Below are positions 22,496 through 31,024 of a stretch of 32,998 nucleotides of DNA, in pieces. The notes below the pieces were generated by a model, which made no database searches, was not told the DNA's origin, and was given only the letters and a program-made list of their open reading frames with translations. The number at the start of each line of letters is the position of its first letter. The first letter of the stretch is position 1. A program made the position numbers and the translations under genes. Source of the DNA: an uncultured Anaerolineae bacterium (lineage in GTDB: Bacteria; Chloroflexota; Anaerolineae; Anaerolineales; Villigracilaceae); contig CAIMZS010000518.1 of NCBI GenBank assembly GCA_903846015.1, forward strand, positions 1 to 32,998, read 5' to 3'.

Positions 22496-22520
22496 CCCCG
22501 TGCGAGAACCGGGACTATCG
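22496..22520 (+). repeat. AGAAC-loop hairpin repeat, copy F
   Basis: CCCG/CGGG stem around TGCGAGAAC, then ACTATCG. Tandem with copy E, between the SorC1 stop and the operon 2 promoter. Confidence 0.66.
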
Positions 22521-22555
22521 TAAAACGATAATAGCACTCCCATCAATCTCATCTA

Positions 22556-22584
22556 TTGACAATGACGGCATAGCTTGCTATACT
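22556..22584 (+). promoter_or_regulatory. Promoter of operon 2
   Basis: TTGACA (22556-22561), a 17-base spacer and TATACT (22579-22584) match the sigma70 consensus well. The operator overlaps its last two bases. Confidence 0.78.
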
Positions 22585-22616
22585 CACGTATGTGAACAAT
22601 TACTCACATACGTGAC
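22583..22616 (+). promoter_or_regulatory. Paired operator of operon 2
   Basis: CTCACGTATGTGAA (22583-22596) and CTCACATACGTGAC (22603-22616) are 14-bp palindromes 20 bases apart start to start. A further half-site TTCACATAT lies at 22621. Confidence 0.75.
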
Positions 22617-22655
22617 TGATTTCACATATCTAAACCTCTCTGCCAGGAGATGATA

Positions 22656-23810
22656 ATGGGTTGGACTTCCCGCGAACGGGTTTGTGCTGTTTTGCGCCAC
22701 GAGGAACCAGATCGTGTGCCAATCGATGTACAGTGTGGGTTAGACTTTTATCTTAATTTAAAGTCCTTTCTTGGTTTGGATTTTGACGAACCGCTTGAAG
22801 CCAATTATTTCCGCGAAGTGATCCCACATCCCCGCGTGTGCGCTCGTATGGGTTGGGATGCCGTCTCTGTCAAGCTGAGCAAACCCCGCAAAGCGGTCGA
22901 TAATTTTATTGAACCGGCGGAAGTTGTGGATGCCTGGGGTGTACACCGCAGGCGAATTGTACTGCCCGGAGGCGGCATTCAGTACGAAGCGGTTTTTCAC
23001 CCGTTGGCGAATGCATGTTTGGATGATTTGGAGACCTATCCATGGCCCGACCCTTATCCGTCCGGCACTGCCGAAGCAACCGAAAAACAAGCCCAATGGA
23101 TGTTTGAGAATACCGAACTGGCCCTGATTGGCCGGTTTGGCGGAACGATTATTGAACAGGCAATTGACTTGATGGGTTTTGAAAAATGGCTAATGACGAC
23201 AGCCCTCGATCCGGAATTTGCCGGGGCGCTGCTCGACCGATTAACCGCCATTGCTATTCAAGGCGATCGGATTGGCCTGCAGGCGGCTGGAAGATTCATT
23301 CAGATTCTCAAAGTCAGCGGTGACGATCTTGGCATGCAAACCCGCACACTGTATTCGCCGCGCACATTTCGCGAACTGCTCATGCCTCGGCTGCGAAAGC
23401 GCTGGCAGGCAGCGCGTAACTATATTGACGAAAACCTGGATGCCGCCATCCCGCTTATGTTCCATACCGATGGAGCTGTCCGTCCATTCATCCCGGATAT
23501 GCTCGATGCTGGACTGGTGGTACTTAACCCAGTTCAGCCCAACTGCACAGGGATGGAACTGGAAGGTTTGAAGCGCGATTTTGGCGACAAACTGGTTTTT
23601 CATGGGGCCATTGATGTTCAAAGCGTGCTGCCCTTTGGAACACCAGAGCAAGTACGCCTTTCAACACGGCATGCCATCCAGGCGCTTGCAGCGGGTGGCG
23701 GCTATATTTTGTCCCCATCGCATTTTGTCCAATCCGACACTTCCCCGGAAAATATTATAGCGATGACTGAAGCAGCTCACGAATTCGGAAGTTACCCACT
23801 CAAACTTTAG
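22656..23810 (+). CDS. Uroporphyrinogen decarboxylase-like (URO-D superfamily) protein, paralogue 2
   Basis: The 384-residue protein is a diverged paralogue of the one at 15737. Shared motifs include the N-terminal RERVCAVLRHEEPDRVPI, the FHTDGAVRPFIPDMLDAG barrel strand, VLNPVQPNCTGM and GGGYILSPSHFVQSD. It too lacks the His-x-Cys zinc signature of cobamide methyltransferases. Function unknown; I do not assign a heme role. AGGAG lies 6 bases before the ATG at 22656, while the ATG at 22650 abuts it. It is the first gene of operon 2, mirroring paralogue 1 in operon 1, and is followed at 19 bases by a SorC regulator. Confidence 0.85.
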   Translation: MGWTSRERVCAVLRHEEPDRVPIDVQCGLDFYLNLKSFLGLDFDEPLEANYFREVIPHPRVCARMGWDAVSVKLSKPRKAVDNFIEPAEVVDAWGVHRRRIVLPGGGIQYEAVFHPLANACLDDLETYPWPDPYPSGTAEATEKQAQWMFENTELALIGRFGGTIIEQAIDLMGFEKWLMTTALDPEFAGALLDRLTAIAIQGDRIGLQAAGRFIQILKVSGDDLGMQTRTLYSPRTFRELLMPRLRKRWQAARNYIDENLDAAIPLMFHTDGAVRPFIPDMLDAGLVVLNPVQPNCTGMELEGLKRDFGDKLVFHGAIDVQSVLPFGTPEQVRLSTRHAIQALAAGGGYILSPSHFVQSDTSPENIIAMTEAAHEFGSYPLKL

Positions 23811-23829
23811 AATAAAAGGATGGATTACG

Positions 23830-24819
23830 ATGGCAAAAGGGGCTGATCCTTTTGAACAATACCAAACACCAGAGCGAATTGATTTACTGGCAGATGTAGC
23901 CGAAATGTACTATCTGGAAGGGAAAGACCAGATGGAAATCTCGCAAGTGGTGGGCGTGACCCGTTCGATGATCTCGCGTATGTTAACAGAAGCGCGCCAA
24001 CGCGGCATCGTCGAAATCCGCGTCAACCGGTCTATGCAAACCGAGCCAGAGCTCGAATCCGCTCTGATTGCGCGTTTTGGTATTAAAACGGCCCGAGTCA
24101 TTTCAATGCGAGGCGCAGAGCAGGAACCTACCCTCGCCAACCTGGGCCGGGCTGGAGCGCAAGTGCTGCGAGAATACTTCTTGCCAGAAGCTATTATCGC
24201 TTTGGCCTGGGGCACATCGATCAGTGCCACCATTGACGCCGTGGAAGAACGCGAAACTCTGCCCGCCAAAATCGTTCAATTGGTCGGCGCCATGGGGGCG
24301 CGCAATGTGGAATACGACGGGCACGCGCTTGTCCAGCGTTTGGCAAGCAAGCTGGGCGGTGAAAGCTATTTCATCAATGCCCCTTATATCTGCCCAAGCC
24401 CTGAAGTTGCAACCGCCATGCTCTCCATTAAGGGAATCGAGGAAACCGTTGCCATGGGGAAGCAGGCTCAAGTTGCCCTGTTTGGAATTGGCAGTACCGA
24501 TCCAAAATATTCCAGTTATTTCCTGGCCGGTTACGTACCCCAAGAAGACATGGATCTAATCCGGGCCTCTGGCGCTGTCGGTGATATTGCGGGGATTCAT
24601 TTTGATATAAATGGCAAATTAGCATGCGAGGACTTCTATCGGAGATTGGTAACTTTACGCTACGATGACTTGTTGCACATCCCGGTCAGGATAGGTGTGG
24701 CGGGAGGTTCTGGAAAAGTCATCCCAATTCTTGGAGCATTACGTGGCAACTTGATCAATGTACTTGTCACTGACAGTATTACTGCCCGTAAGGTGTTGGA
24801 ACTGAATAATATTCATTAA
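23830..24819 (+). CDS. SorC/DeoR-type sugar-binding transcriptional regulator, paralogue 2
   Basis: The 329-residue protein has the same layout as the SorC protein at 21465. It has an HTH (LLADVAEMYYLEGKDQMEIS, then SMISRMLTEARQRG), then the effector domain with IVQLVGAMGARN, the IGVAGGSGKVIPILGALRG loop and VLVTDSITARKVLEL. The recognition helices of the two (TTSMVSRLLTEAHQR versus TRSMISRMLTEARQR) are very similar, so both may read the same operators. AAAGGA lies upstream of the ATG. It sits between URO-D paralogue 2 and the dehydrogenase genes. It may respond to a different phosphorylated ligand than paralogue 1. Confidence 0.9.
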   Translation: MAKGADPFEQYQTPERIDLLADVAEMYYLEGKDQMEISQVVGVTRSMISRMLTEARQRGIVEIRVNRSMQTEPELESALIARFGIKTARVISMRGAEQEPTLANLGRAGAQVLREYFLPEAIIALAWGTSISATIDAVEERETLPAKIVQLVGAMGARNVEYDGHALVQRLASKLGGESYFINAPYICPSPEVATAMLSIKGIEETVAMGKQAQVALFGIGSTDPKYSSYFLAGYVPQEDMDLIRASGAVGDIAGIHFDINGKLACEDFYRRLVTLRYDDLLHIPVRIGVAGGSGKVIPILGALRGNLINVLVTDSITARKVLELNNIH

Positions 24820-24844
24820 AACTCTATTCATAAACGAGGTTTCA

Positions 24845-25858
24845 ATGTCAATAGAAAATTTAGCACAGGAAGTATTTAGCCAGAAAGTGGCCCGATTAAA
24901 ATTGTCAAATGACCAGTTGCTGATTGCTTATCGTACCATGACAACTATTCGACAATTCGAATTAATGGCCGATAAACTGTATGCAATGGGAAAGGTACAT
25001 GGAACCATGCATCTTTCAGCCGGGCAAGAGGCTGTCGCCGTTGGACTTAGCATGGCTGTTCGTAAAGATGATTACTTCATCAATCATCACCGCGGCCATG
25101 GGCACTTTGTCGCCAAAGGTGCCGATGTCAACCTGATGATGGCTGAGTTCATGGGCAAGGATACCGGCTACTGCCGTGGTCGTGGTGGCTCAATGCATAT
25201 CGCCGACTTCCCATCCCACAGCCTGGGCGCCAATGGCATCGTCGGGGGGGGTATTCCTTACTCGGTTGGGGTCGGATTGGCCCTTCAAATGCAGCGTAGG
25301 AATGAGCTGGTTATCACTGTATTTGGCGATGGCGCCTCCAACGAGGGCGTTTTCCACGAAGCGCTCAACATGGCTGCACTGTGGAAATTGCCCAATCTGT
25401 ACGTCTGTGAGAACAATAAATATGGAATGTCCATGGATATCGCAAACGCTGCCGCCAGGCTGCCCATTGCCCAACGCGCTGAAGGATATGGCATTCCCTG
25501 GTCTTATATCGATGGGAATGATCTTCTGACAGTTTACGAAACTATGCGGGATGCTGTTACACACATCCGTTCTGGCCAGGGGCCTGTGTTGGTGGAAGCT
25601 CAAACCTACCGTTACTTCGGTCATTCTAAAAGCGACCGAAATTTGTATCGCAGCAAGGAAGAAATTGATGATTGGCGAAGTACCAAGGATCCAATTCAGC
25701 GTTTCCGCACTGATCTTTTGGAAATTGGTCTATTAAGTGAAACACTTATTGAAGAAATTGAGCAGGAGACTATGAAGGTGATCGATGCAGCCGTAGCTTT
25801 TGCAGAAGCCTCTCCTGAGCCTGACCCAACCACTGTAATGGAGTTTGTATATGCCTGA
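24845..25858 (+). CDS. 2-oxo-acid (pyruvate/acetoin) dehydrogenase E1 alpha subunit
   Basis: The 337-residue protein is the TPP-binding alpha subunit of a heterotetrameric E1. It has the N-terminal [15 protein letters not shown] segment, the HHRGHGHF loop, the GGSMH strand, the TPP motif [17 protein letters not shown] (about 161-177) ending in VCENN, and the [10 protein letters not shown] loop. It decarboxylates a 2-oxo acid (or cleaves acetoin) and transfers the product to lipoate on E2. Pyruvate and acetoin members cannot be told apart by eye. It overlaps E1 beta by 8 bases. The location inside a PTS operon suggests it handles the end product of the imported sugar. Confidence 0.92.
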   Translation: MSIENLAQEVFSQKVARLKLSNDQLLIAYRTMTTIRQFELMADKLYAMGKVHGTMHLSAGQEAVAVGLSMAVRKDDYFINHHRGHGHFVAKGADVNLMMAEFMGKDTGYCRGRGGSMHIADFPSHSLGANGIVGGGIPYSVGVGLALQMQRRNELVITVFGDGASNEGVFHEALNMAALWKLPNLYVCENNKYGMSMDIANAAARLPIAQRAEGYGIPWSYIDGNDLLTVYETMRDAVTHIRSGQGPVLVEAQTYRYFGHSKSDRNLYRSKEEIDDWRSTKDPIQRFRTDLLEIGLLSETLIEEIEQETMKVIDAAVAFAEASPEPDPTTVMEFVYA

Positions 25859-26837
25859 AATCACTTATCTTGAAGCCATCCGGCAAGCATTGTGGGAAGA
25901 AATGAAACGCGATGAGCGTGTTTTCATTATTGGTGAAGATATTGGACGGTACGGCGGTGCCTTTGGGGTGACCCATGGAATGTTAGATGAATTTGGCCCC
26001 GAACGCATTCGCGAAACGCCCATCTCTGAGCCAACGATTGTTGCCGCTGCAATTGGCGCTTCCCTGCTGGGAATGCGCCCGGTGGCCGAAATCATGTTCA
26101 TGGATTTTGTTCTGCTCACCCTCGATCAACTTGGGAATCAGGCCGCAAAGATGCGCTATATGTTTGGCGGCAAGGCGAACGTCCCGATTGTGGTGCGCAT
26201 GCCTGGCGGCTCCGGCACGGGTGCAGCCGCCCAACATTCCCAATCTCTCGAAACAATCCTGATGCATCTGCCTGGATTGAAAGTCGTCATGCCCACCACA
26301 CCTTACGAAGCCAAAGGCTTGCTGCTGACTGCCATCCGCGACCCCAACCCGGTCTGTTTTGTAGAGCACAAGCTGCTATACAAAACCAAGGGCGAGGTGC
26401 CCGAAGGTGACTACACCATTCCATTTGGAGTAGCGGATATCAAGCGCACAGGCAAGGATCTGACGGTGGTTGCCAACAACATCATGGTGTTGAAAACACT
26501 GGCAGTTGCTGAACGATTGGCGAAAGAGGGCATGGATATCGAAGTAATAGATCCGCGCACACTGGTACCCCTGGACCGCGAAACCATCATTAATTCGGTT
26601 TGTAAAACAGGCCGTCTGCTGGTGATCCACGAAGCCTGCCAAACGGGTGGATGGGCCGGCGAGGTCATCGCCAGTGTCGCATCGAGCCGGGCGTTTGGCT
26701 ATCTGGATGCCCCCATCCGCCGGCTAGCAGGCAAGGATTGCCCGATTCCTTATAATCGCGGTCTTGAACGCGCTGCAGTTCCACAGGAAGATGATATTGA
26801 AGCTGAAATCCGCGCGATTTTGAAGGGTGGGTATTGA
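25851..26837 (+). CDS. 2-oxo-acid (pyruvate/acetoin) dehydrogenase E1 beta subunit
   Basis: The 328-residue protein has the E1 beta landmarks [13 protein letters not shown], the [14 protein letters not shown] loop, TPISEP, the strand [23 protein letters not shown] with the conserved His, and a transketolase C-terminal domain with [11 protein letters not shown]. The dimer with E1 alpha makes the TPP site. I use the ATG at 25851, with GGAG 7 bases upstream, rather than TTG at 25845. Its stop lies one base before the E2 ATG. Together with E1 alpha and E2 it is a complete E1/E2 set with no E3 gene nearby. Confidence 0.92.
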   Translation: MPEITYLEAIRQALWEEMKRDERVFIIGEDIGRYGGAFGVTHGMLDEFGPERIRETPISEPTIVAAAIGASLLGMRPVAEIMFMDFVLLTLDQLGNQAAKMRYMFGGKANVPIVVRMPGGSGTGAAAQHSQSLETILMHLPGLKVVMPTTPYEAKGLLLTAIRDPNPVCFVEHKLLYKTKGEVPEGDYTIPFGVADIKRTGKDLTVVANNIMVLKTLAVAERLAKEGMDIEVIDPRTLVPLDRETIINSVCKTGRLLVIHEACQTGGWAGEVIASVASSRAFGYLDAPIRRLAGKDCPIPYNRGLERAAVPQEDDIEAEIRAILKGGY

Positions 26838-26838
26838 T

Positions 26839-28299
26839 ATGCCCATTGCCTTTATCATGCCCAAAGTTGACATGGATCAGGAGAAAGCCACCATTATCTC
26901 CTGGTTAAAAAATGAGGGCGATTTCATAAAAATGGATGAAACCGTTCTCGTGGTCGAGACTGAAAAGGTTGCGATTGATATCACTGCGCCTGCCACCGGA
27001 ACGCTGGTGGGCATTCGTTTCAAAGATGGTGACGTTGTTCCTATTGCGCAGGTGATCGCATATATTTTGAAAGAAGGTGAGTCAACCAATGATTTACCAG
27101 TTAACGCGGCACCACCAGCCCAACCTGTTGTCATACCCATTAATCCCACGCCTGCTGCTCCCGCACCGCAAACTCTGGAAGCCGCTCAGACCGCTGTCAT
27201 CCCCACATCCGTTCCCGGACAGGTCATGACGCATACTGCCACTCCCATTGCAATGCGAATTGCGAAAGAAATGGGCATTGATATCAGCCAGGTGCCATCT
27301 TCCAGTGAACGCATCACTCGCGAAGATTTGGAACGCTTCATCCAGAGCCGCGCTCAGGCGCCTGACCTGAAAATAGCCCCTTACGAGGGCCAGGACTACG
27401 CCGCAAAAATTAGCGCCACTCCAGCCGCGCGGCGTCTCGCCCGAGAAACGGGTATCGAATTAGGCTCCATTACAGGCAGTGGCCCTCAAGGCCGCATCCA
27501 GGCCACAGATGTTGTTTCCACATCTCGTGCAACTGCGCCGGTAACGACCTCGGCGACAGCCATGCCTGAACGCCCGGCAATCTCTGCCCCCAACCCTGAG
27601 CGCCCTGCCCAGATCGTACCGCTGGCGGGCATGCGCCTGAAAATTGCACAGCGCTTACAGGCTAGCTTTCAAGAATCGCCGCATATCGCCCTGACCGTGG
27701 AAGCTGATGTGACCCGCCTGGAGGCAGCGCGATCTCACATGAACACAATTGCCACGCGTGAAAAGACTGGCAAGATTTCGCTTACTGCCTTGTTGGTCAA
27801 GGTGGTTGCCTGGGCCCTGGAGCGTAATCCGTATATTAACGCCTCCCTGATAGACAACCAGATTTACCTCTGGCAGGATGTCAATATTGGCGTGGCAACT
27901 GCGCTTGAAGATGGTTTAATTGTGCCTGTCATTCACAAGACCAGCCGCCTTTCTGTTCGCCAGATTGCAGACGCTCTTGGAGATTTGAGCGCCCGCGCCC
28001 GCGCGGGTCGACTGGCTTTATCCGATGTGCAGCGCGGCACCTTCACCATTTCCAATTTGGGCATGTTCGGTGTCCAGCAATTCCGGGCTGTCATCAACCC
28101 ACCAGAGAGTGCCATTCTGGCGGTTGGCGCAGTGGTACGGAAACCAATAGTCGTTGACGAGCAAGACACTGTTGCCGTGCGCCCAATAGTGACCCTGACC
28201 ATCGCTGCAGATCACCGTGTAATTGATGGCGTTATAGCAGCGCGCTTTCTGGCAGATCTGGTTCAGGGCATTGAGTTCCCTGAAACACTGCTTTATTAA
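26839..28299 (+). CDS. Dihydrolipoamide acyltransferase (E2) with two peripheral-subunit-binding-like segments
   Basis: The 486-residue E2 has one lipoyl domain (1-78, lipoyl Lys43 in VETEKVAID), then a Pro/Ala linker. Two segments resembling the peripheral-subunit-binding domain follow, at about 134-171 (ATPIAMRIAKEMGIDI...ITREDLERF) and 192-227 (ATPAARRLARETGIEL...GSGPQGRIQATDV). The catalytic domain (about 255-486) has the active site DHRVIDG (His459, Asp463). It moves the acyl group from lipoate to CoA. The first binding segment lacks the GTGxxGR loop and may be degenerate; most E2 proteins have only one. The ATG follows the E1 beta stop by one base. Confidence 0.92.
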   Translation: MPIAFIMPKVDMDQEKATIISWLKNEGDFIKMDETVLVVETEKVAIDITAPATGTLVGIRFKDGDVVPIAQVIAYILKEGESTNDLPVNAAPPAQPVVIPINPTPAAPAPQTLEAAQTAVIPTSVPGQVMTHTATPIAMRIAKEMGIDISQVPSSSERITREDLERFIQSRAQAPDLKIAPYEGQDYAAKISATPAARRLARETGIELGSITGSGPQGRIQATDVVSTSRATAPVTTSATAMPERPAISAPNPERPAQIVPLAGMRLKIAQRLQASFQESPHIALTVEADVTRLEAARSHMNTIATREKTGKISLTALLVKVVAWALERNPYINASLIDNQIYLWQDVNIGVATALEDGLIVPVIHKTSRLSVRQIADALGDLSARARAGRLALSDVQRGTFTISNLGMFGVQQFRAVINPPESAILAVGAVVRKPIVVDEQDTVAVRPIVTLTIAADHRVIDGVIAARFLADLVQGIEFPETLLY

Positions 28300-28309
28300 G
28301 GAGATCTCC

Positions 28310-28585
28310 ATGCTTCAAACAAAAATCACTGTTACCAATAAAGTTGGTTTGCACGCCCGCCCGGCCTCATTATTCGTACAGGTGGCAAATAAGTGTGCAT
28401 CCAATATCACGGTTTGCAACCTGACCACAAATGGCAAGCCGGTAAACGCAAAGAGCATTATCAGCATCCTGACTTTAGGAGTCATGCAGAATCACGAGAT
28501 TTTGATCCAGGCAGATGGTCCGGATGAAGTAGAAGCCCTCGAGAAGCTTAAGGCATTAGCCCTGGGCAATTTTGGAGAAAGCTAA
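28310..28585 (+). CDS. ptsH: PTS phosphocarrier protein HPr
   Basis: The 91-residue protein has the active-site motif GLHARPAS with His15, which takes phosphate from EI and gives it to EIIA. A Ser49 in NAKSIISIL matches the regulatory Ser46 of Gram-positive HPr, although no HPr kinase gene is seen here. AAGGAGA lies upstream of the ATG at 28310. Its stop overlaps the ATG of EI by one base (TAATG). It is 10 bases after E2, so it is firmly within operon 2 rather than a separate pts operon. Confidence 0.94.
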   Translation: MLQTKITVTNKVGLHARPASLFVQVANKCASNITVCNLTTNGKPVNAKSIISILTLGVMQNHEILIQADGPDEVEALEKLKALALGNFGES

Positions 28586-30342
28586 TGGCCCAGGTTCCGC
28601 ACGAGGTGGCCCCGGAACTTTTTCTTCAAGGCATTGCCGCCAGTGATGGCATCGCCATCGGGCCTGCTTTCCTTTACGCGGTTCAAGAGCTGACGATTCC
28701 AGCCCGGCCTCCAGGACAGCCCAACGTCGAAATTGCGCGCTTCATCTCTGCGAGTGAGCGGGCGCGTTTGGAGCTGAAAAGTCTGCGGGAAAGCGTTCTG
28801 CTGCGTATCAAAGGCGAGGAACTGGCAGCCATCTTTGATGCACACCAAATGATGCTGGAAGATCCGCTGCTGACAGAAAAGGTCAACACCAAGATCGCGA
28901 GTGGCCTGACCGTGGAACAAGCCGTCGCCGAGGCAACGCGTGAACTTGCCGAATTGCTCGCCTCGATGCAGGATGAACTCTTTGCTGCCCGCGCAGCCGA
29001 TGTGCTGGATGTTGGGAACCGAATTTTGCGTATTCTGCTCGGCTTGCCAGATACTGCCTTGAACAACTTGCAAGCCCCAGCCATCATCATTGCCCAGGAT
29101 TTAACACCCTCCGACACTGCCAGACTGGACCCCGAATTAGTCCTGGGGTTTTGCACCGCTGTTGGGGGCCTGACTTCGCACAGCGCCATCCTGGCACGCA
29201 CACTTGGGATCCCGGCTCTGGTAGGCATGGGTGCCAATTTACTGGAGACAGTCAAACTGGATGATTCGCTCTTAATGGATGGTTCGACCGGCCTATTGAT
29301 TGTTGATCCGACCCAGGAAACAGTTTCAGAATATCGTGAAATCAAACGCAAGAAAGATGCCCTTATGGTGGGCATAAAGGCTAATGCCCAGAGCGAGGCC
29401 CACACAGCCAATGGACGTCATGTGGAAGTGGCTGCAAATATCGGCGAAGTGGAGACGGCGCTGGAGGCCGTTGAGTATGGGGCAGAAGGTGTTGGCTTAT
29501 TGCGCACGGAATTCCTATACTTAAGCGAAACACGCGCACCGGATGAAGACAAGCAATTTGAAATTTACAAAGAAATATTCAATGTAATAGGCCCGCGCCC
29601 GCTCATCATTCGAACGCTGGATATCGGCGGAGATAAGCCGCCTTCCTATATGCCATTTCCAAAAGAAATGAACCCATTCCTGGGCTGGCGCGCAATCCGA
29701 ATGTGCATGGACGACACTGGTTTGTTTAAAACCCAACTGCGCGCCATTCTACGCAGTGCAGTTGGACATGACATCCGCATCATGTTTCCCATGATCATCA
29801 GCCTGGATGAATTGTTATGCGCCCGTGGTCTGATTGCCCAGGTAGAAAACGAGCTGGCTGAAGAAGGGAAACCCTTCGCAAAAAATGTGCCGGTCGGCAT
29901 CATGGTCGAAACACCGGCAGCTGCTATCCTGGTGGATGTGCTGGCCAGCGCCTCAGACTTCTTCAGCCTGGGAACAAATGACCTGACCCAGTACACATTG
30001 GCGGTTGACCGCGGAAACGAAAAGGTCGCTGGTCTGTTCCAACCGCTGCACCCGGCGGTACTGCGTCTCATCAAGCTGACTATCGATTCCGCCCACAGCA
30101 AGGGCAAGTGGGTAGGCATGTGCGGCGAACTGGCTGGAATGCAAAAAGCCATTCCTATTTTACTGGGACTGGGCCTGGATGAATTCAGCATGGCATCTCG
30201 TTCCATCCCCATGGCCAAGCATTTGATAGCAAAACTCAGTGACGAAAGGGCTCAAGAAATTACAGCGCACGCTCTTTCACTGCCAACGGCTGTTGAAATC
30301 GAAGACTACATGAAAACCGTGCTGGCTGAACTGGAAGACTGA
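28585..30342 (+). CDS. ptsI: Phosphoenolpyruvate-protein phosphotransferase (PTS enzyme I)
   Basis: The 585-residue protein has the EI domain order. This is an N-terminal GIAASDGIAIGPAF segment, the HPr-binding helical region, the phospho-His domain with His199 in GGLTSHSAILAR, and a PEP-binding barrel. The barrel carries LLRTEFLYL, RTLDIGGDK, GTNDLTQYTLAVDRGN and the late active-site Cys513 (GMCGELAGM). It moves phosphate from PEP to HPr His15. Length is typical. It starts at the last base of the ptsH stop. It pairs with HPr to energise the galactitol-type EIIABC of operon 1, which has no other EI in this window. Confidence 0.95.
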   Translation: MAQVPHEVAPELFLQGIAASDGIAIGPAFLYAVQELTIPARPPGQPNVEIARFISASERARLELKSLRESVLLRIKGEELAAIFDAHQMMLEDPLLTEKVNTKIASGLTVEQAVAEATRELAELLASMQDELFAARAADVLDVGNRILRILLGLPDTALNNLQAPAIIIAQDLTPSDTARLDPELVLGFCTAVGGLTSHSAILARTLGIPALVGMGANLLETVKLDDSLLMDGSTGLLIVDPTQETVSEYREIKRKKDALMVGIKANAQSEAHTANGRHVEVAANIGEVETALEAVEYGAEGVGLLRTEFLYLSETRAPDEDKQFEIYKEIFNVIGPRPLIIRTLDIGGDKPPSYMPFPKEMNPFLGWRAIRMCMDDTGLFKTQLRAILRSAVGHDIRIMFPMIISLDELLCARGLIAQVENELAEEGKPFAKNVPVGIMVETPAAAILVDVLASASDFFSLGTNDLTQYTLAVDRGNEKVAGLFQPLHPAVLRLIKLTIDSAHSKGKWVGMCGELAGMQKAIPILLGLGLDEFSMASRSIPMAKHLIAKLSDERAQEITAHALSLPTAVEIEDYMKTVLAELED

Positions 30343-30351
30343 GTAGATAAA

Positions 30352-30993
30352 ATGTCGATCTATATTGATTCGGCTATATTGAAAGAGGTCGAGGCCGCTC
30401 AATCCCTGGGCTGGGTGCGCGGAGTAACCACCAATCCGATACTTCTCGCCCGGGCCGGCGCTGACCCAGGTGAAGTCTTGAGCGCACTGGCACAGCTAAA
30501 ATTCGAGCAGCTTTTTTATCAATTGGTTTCGCCCACCCTGGAGAGCATGTACCTGGAAGCACAGTTGATTGCGAAAATAGCAGGGAACACCCTGGTATTG
30601 AAGCTGCCACCGAACCAGACCGGTTTCCAGTTTACCAGCCGCTATGGAAATCAATTTCTTTGCTGCGTCACGGCTGTCTACAGTCCGGCGCAAGCGCTGG
30701 TAGCGCGCGAAGCTGGGGCACGTTATGTGGCAGTATATGTCAACCGGGCCACGCGGCTGATGGGCAACGGGTATCAGTTGGTGGAAGATGTAACCAACAT
30801 GCTGCGCGGCAGTCAGACAGAACTCATTGCCGCCAGCATCAAATCCTCTGAAGAAGCCTGTCTGTCTGTGCTGGCAGGAGCACAGCACTTGACCCTGCCC
30901 TTCAGCGTGCTCACCGGCCTGATGTCCCACCCGCTATCCGAAGAAACACTGGCAGAGTTCCGCGCTGAAGGGACCGGCGTTGTTCACCCCTAA
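30352..30993 (+). CDS. Transaldolase-like protein (fructose-6-phosphate aldolase/TalC family)
   Basis: The 213-residue barrel starts with the family motif IYIDSAILKEVEAA and WVRGVTTNPILLA. It has Lys84 in LVLKLP, aligned with the Schiff-base lysine of fructose-6-phosphate aldolase, and a C-terminal AASIKSSEEACLSVLAGAQHLTLP. It should split or join a ketose phosphate through a lysine adduct. Many members of this small family have unknown substrates. The ATG is 9 bases after the EI stop, with no strong Shine-Dalgarno, so it depends on coupling. Its stop lies inside the terminator stem that closes operon 2. Confidence 0.86.
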   Translation: MSIYIDSAILKEVEAAQSLGWVRGVTTNPILLARAGADPGEVLSALAQLKFEQLFYQLVSPTLESMYLEAQLIAKIAGNTLVLKLPPNQTGFQFTSRYGNQFLCCVTAVYSPAQALVAREAGARYVAVYVNRATRLMGNGYQLVEDVTNMLRGSQTELIAASIKSSEEACLSVLAGAQHLTLPFSVLTGLMSHPLSEETLAEFRAEGTGVVHP

Positions 30994-31020
30994 CCTGACC
31001 GATGATGGTTAGGGGTGAAC
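30982..31020. terminator. Bidirectional terminator between convergent genes
   Basis: GTTCACCCCTAACC (30982-30995) and GGTTAGGGGTGAAC (31007-31020) form a 14-bp perfect stem with an 11-base loop. The T-run is weak on both sides, but the position between the TalC-like and oxidoreductase 3' ends supports the call. Confidence 0.8.
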
Positions 31021-31024
31021 AATT

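Noticed and set aside
19835-22520. The hairpin repeats as a CRISPR array
   Set aside because: Copies are irregularly spaced, separated by genes, variable in sequence, and no cas gene is present.
15737-23810. The URO-D-like genes as heme biosynthesis hemE
   Set aside because: Two paralogues in sugar operons, no other heme gene nearby, and divergent active-site motifs.
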